Source: Cyanobacteria bacterium T3Sed10_376R1m (GTDB taxonomy: Bacteria; Cyanobacteriota; Cyanobacteriia; Cyanobacteriales; Cyanobacteriaceae). Taken from it: 10,087 bases of DNA. The number at the start of each line of letters is the position of its first letter. Within the stretch, counting starts at the first letter, position 1. The stretch is taken from assembly GCA_003566215.1 (NCBI GenBank), contig PXEJ01000181.1, positions 1 to 10,087 of the forward strand. Reading direction: 5' to 3'. The position numbers and the translations under genes were made by a program. This document shows, piece by piece, positions 8,399 to 10,087 of the stretch. The notes beneath the pieces were generated by a model. It saw nothing but the letters and a program-made list of their open reading frames with translations. It made no database searches and was not told the DNA's origin.

Positions 8399-8725
8399 AT
8401 GAGTGCGGAACGTGAACTGGATTTGATACGGGCGATGTTGCCGACGGACATAGATGATCCGGGGTATCAAGCTTTGACGAGTGTTCGGGATCGGGTCATG
8501 TGGCTCTTGGCGGACAGGGCGGGTTACAAAGCGGTTCTGGATCGGGAAGTGTCGCGTATTCGTGAAATGGATTTAAAGGTCTCGGGACGTGAGGAGACGA
8601 TGGACTCTGTGGTCATGCGTACGATGGGCGAAGAAGATCGCAAGTCTCTATGCGAGCACATCAAAGTTCTCAGGGAGATGGATTCAAAAGAGTTTTGGGA
8701 TAGAATAAACAAGAAGGTGGTGTAA
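8399..8725 (+). CDS. Unrecognised helical protein (108 aa)
   Basis: ATG 8399 lies 2 bases after the stop of the preceding gene, with AAGGGG at 8385-8390 as the likely binding site. The product is almost wholly charged and helix-forming (LTSVRDRVMWLLADRAGYKA, VLDREVSRIREMDLKVSGRE, EDRKSLCEHIKVLREMDSKE). It suggests a two- or three-helix bundle or short coiled coil, perhaps a small accessory or regulatory protein. I do not recognise a family. Confidence 0.75.
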   Translation: MSAERELDLIRAMLPTDIDDPGYQALTSVRDRVMWLLADRAGYKAVLDREVSRIREMDLKVSGREETMDSVVMRTMGEEDRKSLCEHIKVLREMDSKEFWDRINKKVV

Positions 8726-8736
8726 AATCTCCAGAC

Positions 8737-8768
8737 CTTGGTGATAGGGGATTGTCAGGAAAACAATC
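8737..8768 (+). repeat. Leader repeat copy 2 (motif plus hairpin)
   Basis: CTTGGTGATAGGG (8737-8749) is identical to the motif at 8104-8116 and is followed by a perfect stem GATTGT/ACAATC (8750-8755 and 8763-8768). The stem abuts the ribosome binding site of the 8781 gene, so it could act on translation. A looser TTGATAGGGG occurs at 8991-9000, just before the 9012 gene. Confidence 0.5.
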
Positions 8769-8780
8769 GAGGAGGTTTTG

Positions 8781-8987
8781 GTGAATCAGAAGCAGGCGAT
8801 AGCGGAGTCAATTGTTGGAAAGATTGGCTGTTCCGAGGTGGAATCGGAATCGATCATCGATCATTATGTTAAAGTCGGTGCTTTCAAGTTCAAGGCGCAT
8901 GATGGGTATGTCTTGCAGCATGGGATGTTTATGGATGAGGACATTCTGAGGGCGGCTTTGGTTGAAGTTTCAGACTTGCAGTCTTGA
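8781..8987 (+). CDS. Unrecognised small protein (68 aa)
   Basis: I chose GTG 8781 because GAGGAGG (8769-8775) is 5 bases upstream; the TTG just before it is too close. The sequence begins with a probable helix (NQKQAIAESIVGKIG), then ESESIIDHYVKVGAFKFKAHDG, then a C-terminal helix (MDEDILRAALVEVSDLQS). The layout of two helices, strands, then a helix resembles a small winged-helix or similar domain, but that is only a shape argument. I do not recognise a family. Confidence 0.7.
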   Translation: MNQKQAIAESIVGKIGCSEVESESIIDHYVKVGAFKFKAHDGYVLQHGMFMDEDILRAALVEVSDLQS

Positions 8988-9011
8988 AGGTTGATAGGGG
9001 GGATAACAATT

Positions 9012-9392
9012 ATGTGGTTGGACTCTTTGCGTAATTTTTTGGGGGTTGTGGTTTCGTCTGATGTTCATGAGGAAGCAGAACGGGTGTATGCAGGGATTTG
9101 GCCGAAGCACCCTGCGTACGACGACAGGAATGTTCGGGAGATCGAGAAGGGTTTGCTTCGGGTTCGTGGTCGTGATCTGGCTTGCCCTCATCCGCATCGG
9201 AGCGTGGAACGATTAGGTAGGACCATGTATTTGAGTCACCAGAATTCGGTGTGGGAGTGGTGTTCGGACTGCGGGGCGGTTCGTCGGGTGAAGATCAATG
9301 AGATGAACTTCCAGATGGGGGAGCCGGAGGCGTGGAGGCGTCCGGGAGAACCTGCAATAAATTATTTGAAAGTGAATCATGGCGGAAGTTAA
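9012..9392 (+). CDS. Unrecognised two-part protein with zinc-ribbon-like C-half (126 aa)
   Basis: ATG 9012 has an AGGGGGG site (8996-9002) 9 bases upstream. The N-half (residues 1-55) contains the stretch AERVYAGIWPKHPAYDDRNV. The C-half has C58, H60 and H62, then C84-S-D-C87 (EWCSDCGAVRR), a probable zinc-binding ribbon. Each half has a separate relative immediately downstream: the C-half in the 9379 gene and the N-half in the broken frame at 9569. The stop overlaps the next start by 14 bases. I do not recognise the family. Nucleic-acid or protein binding through the ribbon is possible. Confidence 0.75.
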   Translation: MWLDSLRNFLGVVVSSDVHEEAERVYAGIWPKHPAYDDRNVREIEKGLLRVRGRDLACPHPHRSVERLGRTMYLSHQNSVWEWCSDCGAVRRVKINEMNFQMGEPEAWRRPGEPAINYLKVNHGGS

Positions 9393-9576
9393 AGGGGCAG
9401 TTGTCTGTGATCATTCTGATGCTAGAGATGTCGGTCAGACGATGTGGCTGGGGACTTTGTCTTGGGTGTATTGGTGTCCTGAGTGTGGGGCTACTCGCAA
9501 AGTTCAGATTTGTGGAGGGATGAAAGCAGGAGAATGGGTGTTGCCGAAACGGATGATGGAATCTGTTCATGAATGA
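9379..9576 (+). CDS. Zinc-ribbon-like protein, related to the C-half of the 9012 gene (65 aa)
   Basis: ATG 9379 lies inside the end of the 9012 gene, so translation is probably coupled. C10, H12 and C33-P-E-C36 match the spacing in the C-half of the preceding protein. The alignment runs from CDHSDARDVGQTMWL to YWCPECGATRKVQI against CPHPHRSVERLGRTMYL to EWCSDCGAVRRVKI. It lacks the N-half completely. It is best read as a duplicated, stand-alone copy of the ribbon domain. Confidence 0.75.
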   Translation: MAEVKGAVVCDHSDARDVGQTMWLGTLSWVYWCPECGATRKVQICGGMKAGEWVLPKRMMESVHE

Positions 9577-9874
9577 ATACCGGTTGTTTTTCTGGACGGC
9601 ACACTGTTTTGATATGAGAATACGAGACAAGCAGCGGATATTCATGCGGTTTTCGGGGGGGGGATGTCAGGATTTGGATGATGTAGCGGAAGAGATATAC
9701 GCAGGAATCTGGTCGAAACATTCAGCTTACAACTCGGGAAACGTCAAGGAGATCAAGAAGGGGTTGGAGAGAGCGCGTTTTTTAAGTAGAGATTTAAGAT
9801 CGTTTATTTTTTTGCTAGCCTGTAGTCTATTGTGGAATACAGGCTTTTTTATTTGGAGCAGATATGGCGATTAA
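9569..9874 (+). pseudogene. Broken relative of the N-half of the 9012 gene
   Basis: The stretch 9671-9796 (DLDDVAEEIYAGIWSKHSAY, then NVKEIKKGLERAR and RDL) clearly matches residues ~17-56 of the 9012 protein. The reading frame around it looks spurious. The first ~30 residues have no match, and a run of nine G (9655-9663) sits just before the similarity starts. After RDL the frame reads through a T run and then through the terminator at 9817-9850, giving a hydrophobic tail. It is probably a decayed duplicate that has lost its ribbon half and perhaps its proper start. Confidence 0.6.
9817..9850 (+). terminator. Rho-independent terminator
   Basis: AGCCTGTA (9817-9824) and TACAGGCT (9838-9845) form a perfect 8-bp stem around a 13-base loop, with six T at 9845-9850. 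It closes the 8163-9576 gene run. It overlaps the end of the degenerate frame at 9569-9874, which supports that frame being non-functional. Confidence 0.85.
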
Positions 9875-10087
9875 AGGGATCAACCGGATTGACCGATTTG
9901 AAGAAGGAGACGAGTTGGAGCGTATTGGTACGGGGCAGGTTTACACCGTATTAAAGCTCGATCCGCAACGCGGGGTGGTAAGTCTTCGATCCGAGGACGG
10001 AGCCGTTTCCAATTGGCGTCGGCAGCATTGGCGGGGAAAGTTCAAGCGTCATGTCAAATATACGGATGTGGGCGGGGGTGTCGTTGC
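9864..10087 (+). CDS. Unrecognised protein, 3' end cut by the window
   Basis: ATG 9864 follows GGAG (9855-9858) by 5 bases, directly after the terminator. The frame is open to the window edge (74 codons plus 2 bases). The visible part is basic and strand-rich: RIDRFEEGDELERIGTGQVY, TVLKLDPQRGVVSLRSEDGA, then SNWRRQHWRGKFKRHVKY. This suggests a small beta-barrel-like domain with a basic tail, as in some nucleic-acid-binding proteins, but no family is recognised. A promoter upstream is not evident. Confidence 0.7.
   Translation, partial: MAIKGINRIDRFEEGDELERIGTGQVYTVLKLDPQRGVVSLRSEDGAVSNWRRQHWRGKFKRHVKYTDVGGGVV

Noticed and set aside
9001..9011. lac-operator-like GGATAACAATT
   Set aside because: Only the right half of the lac operator is matched. 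The left half and a lac context are absent, so it is coincidence within a ribosome-binding region.

Overview
The window looks like a segment of a double-stranded DNA phage, phage-plasmid or prophage. All recognisable genes lie on the + strand. Most are short and unrecognised, packed with overlaps or gaps of a few bases and preceded by strong G-rich ribosome binding sites. There is one tRNA-Asn and one phage-type DNA methyltransferase crowded with homing-endonuclease genes. The coding strand is very rich in G. All three stop codons end genes, so the standard code applies. I see no virion, integrase, replication or ParA/ParB gene, so host and lifestyle remain open.

Layout. 1-162: non-coding, with a perfect parS-like palindrome (70-85) and a tandem 14-bp repeat. 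163-864: two unrecognised genes. 865-1088: hairpins and a promoter. 1089-1163: tRNA-Asn(GUU). 1182-3052: four unrecognised genes, the last with a possible signal peptide. 3113-3154: an inverted repeat over a promoter. 3200-4438: a protein with an internally duplicated domain and a coiled coil. 4450-7560: the methyltransferase locus. 7573-7857: a self-contained promoter, acidic-tail gene and terminator. 7858-8162: a leader region. 8163-9576: a run of small genes, two of which share a zinc-ribbon-like domain, then a broken third relative and a terminator (9817-9850). From 9864: a gene that runs off the window.

The core of the window is the methyltransferase. Its conserved blocks run in the order DPPY, WGT.LKPA / LEPI.VARKP, GG.NIDACRI, RWPAN, ARFF, SKASKADRDEG, TVKP, DPFTGSGSTG. 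They are separated by three insertions, each with a different zinc-finger endonuclease: an HNH_3-type HNH protein, a second and different HNH protein, and a Vsr/EDxHD-type nuclease. The first two insertions are 648 and 516 nt, both multiples of three. Both leave the methyltransferase reading frame open while the endonuclease is read in another frame of the same strand, so these stretches may encode two proteins at once. Conserved methyltransferase motifs are re-encoded at the insertion borders. The third insertion breaks the frame. It gives a methyltransferase N-part, a nuclease and a detached C-part with the AdoMet-binding motif, chained by TAATG stop/start overlaps. The second HNH gene carries an early in-frame stop codon, so that element is probably decaying in the endonuclease frame but not in the methyltransferase frame.
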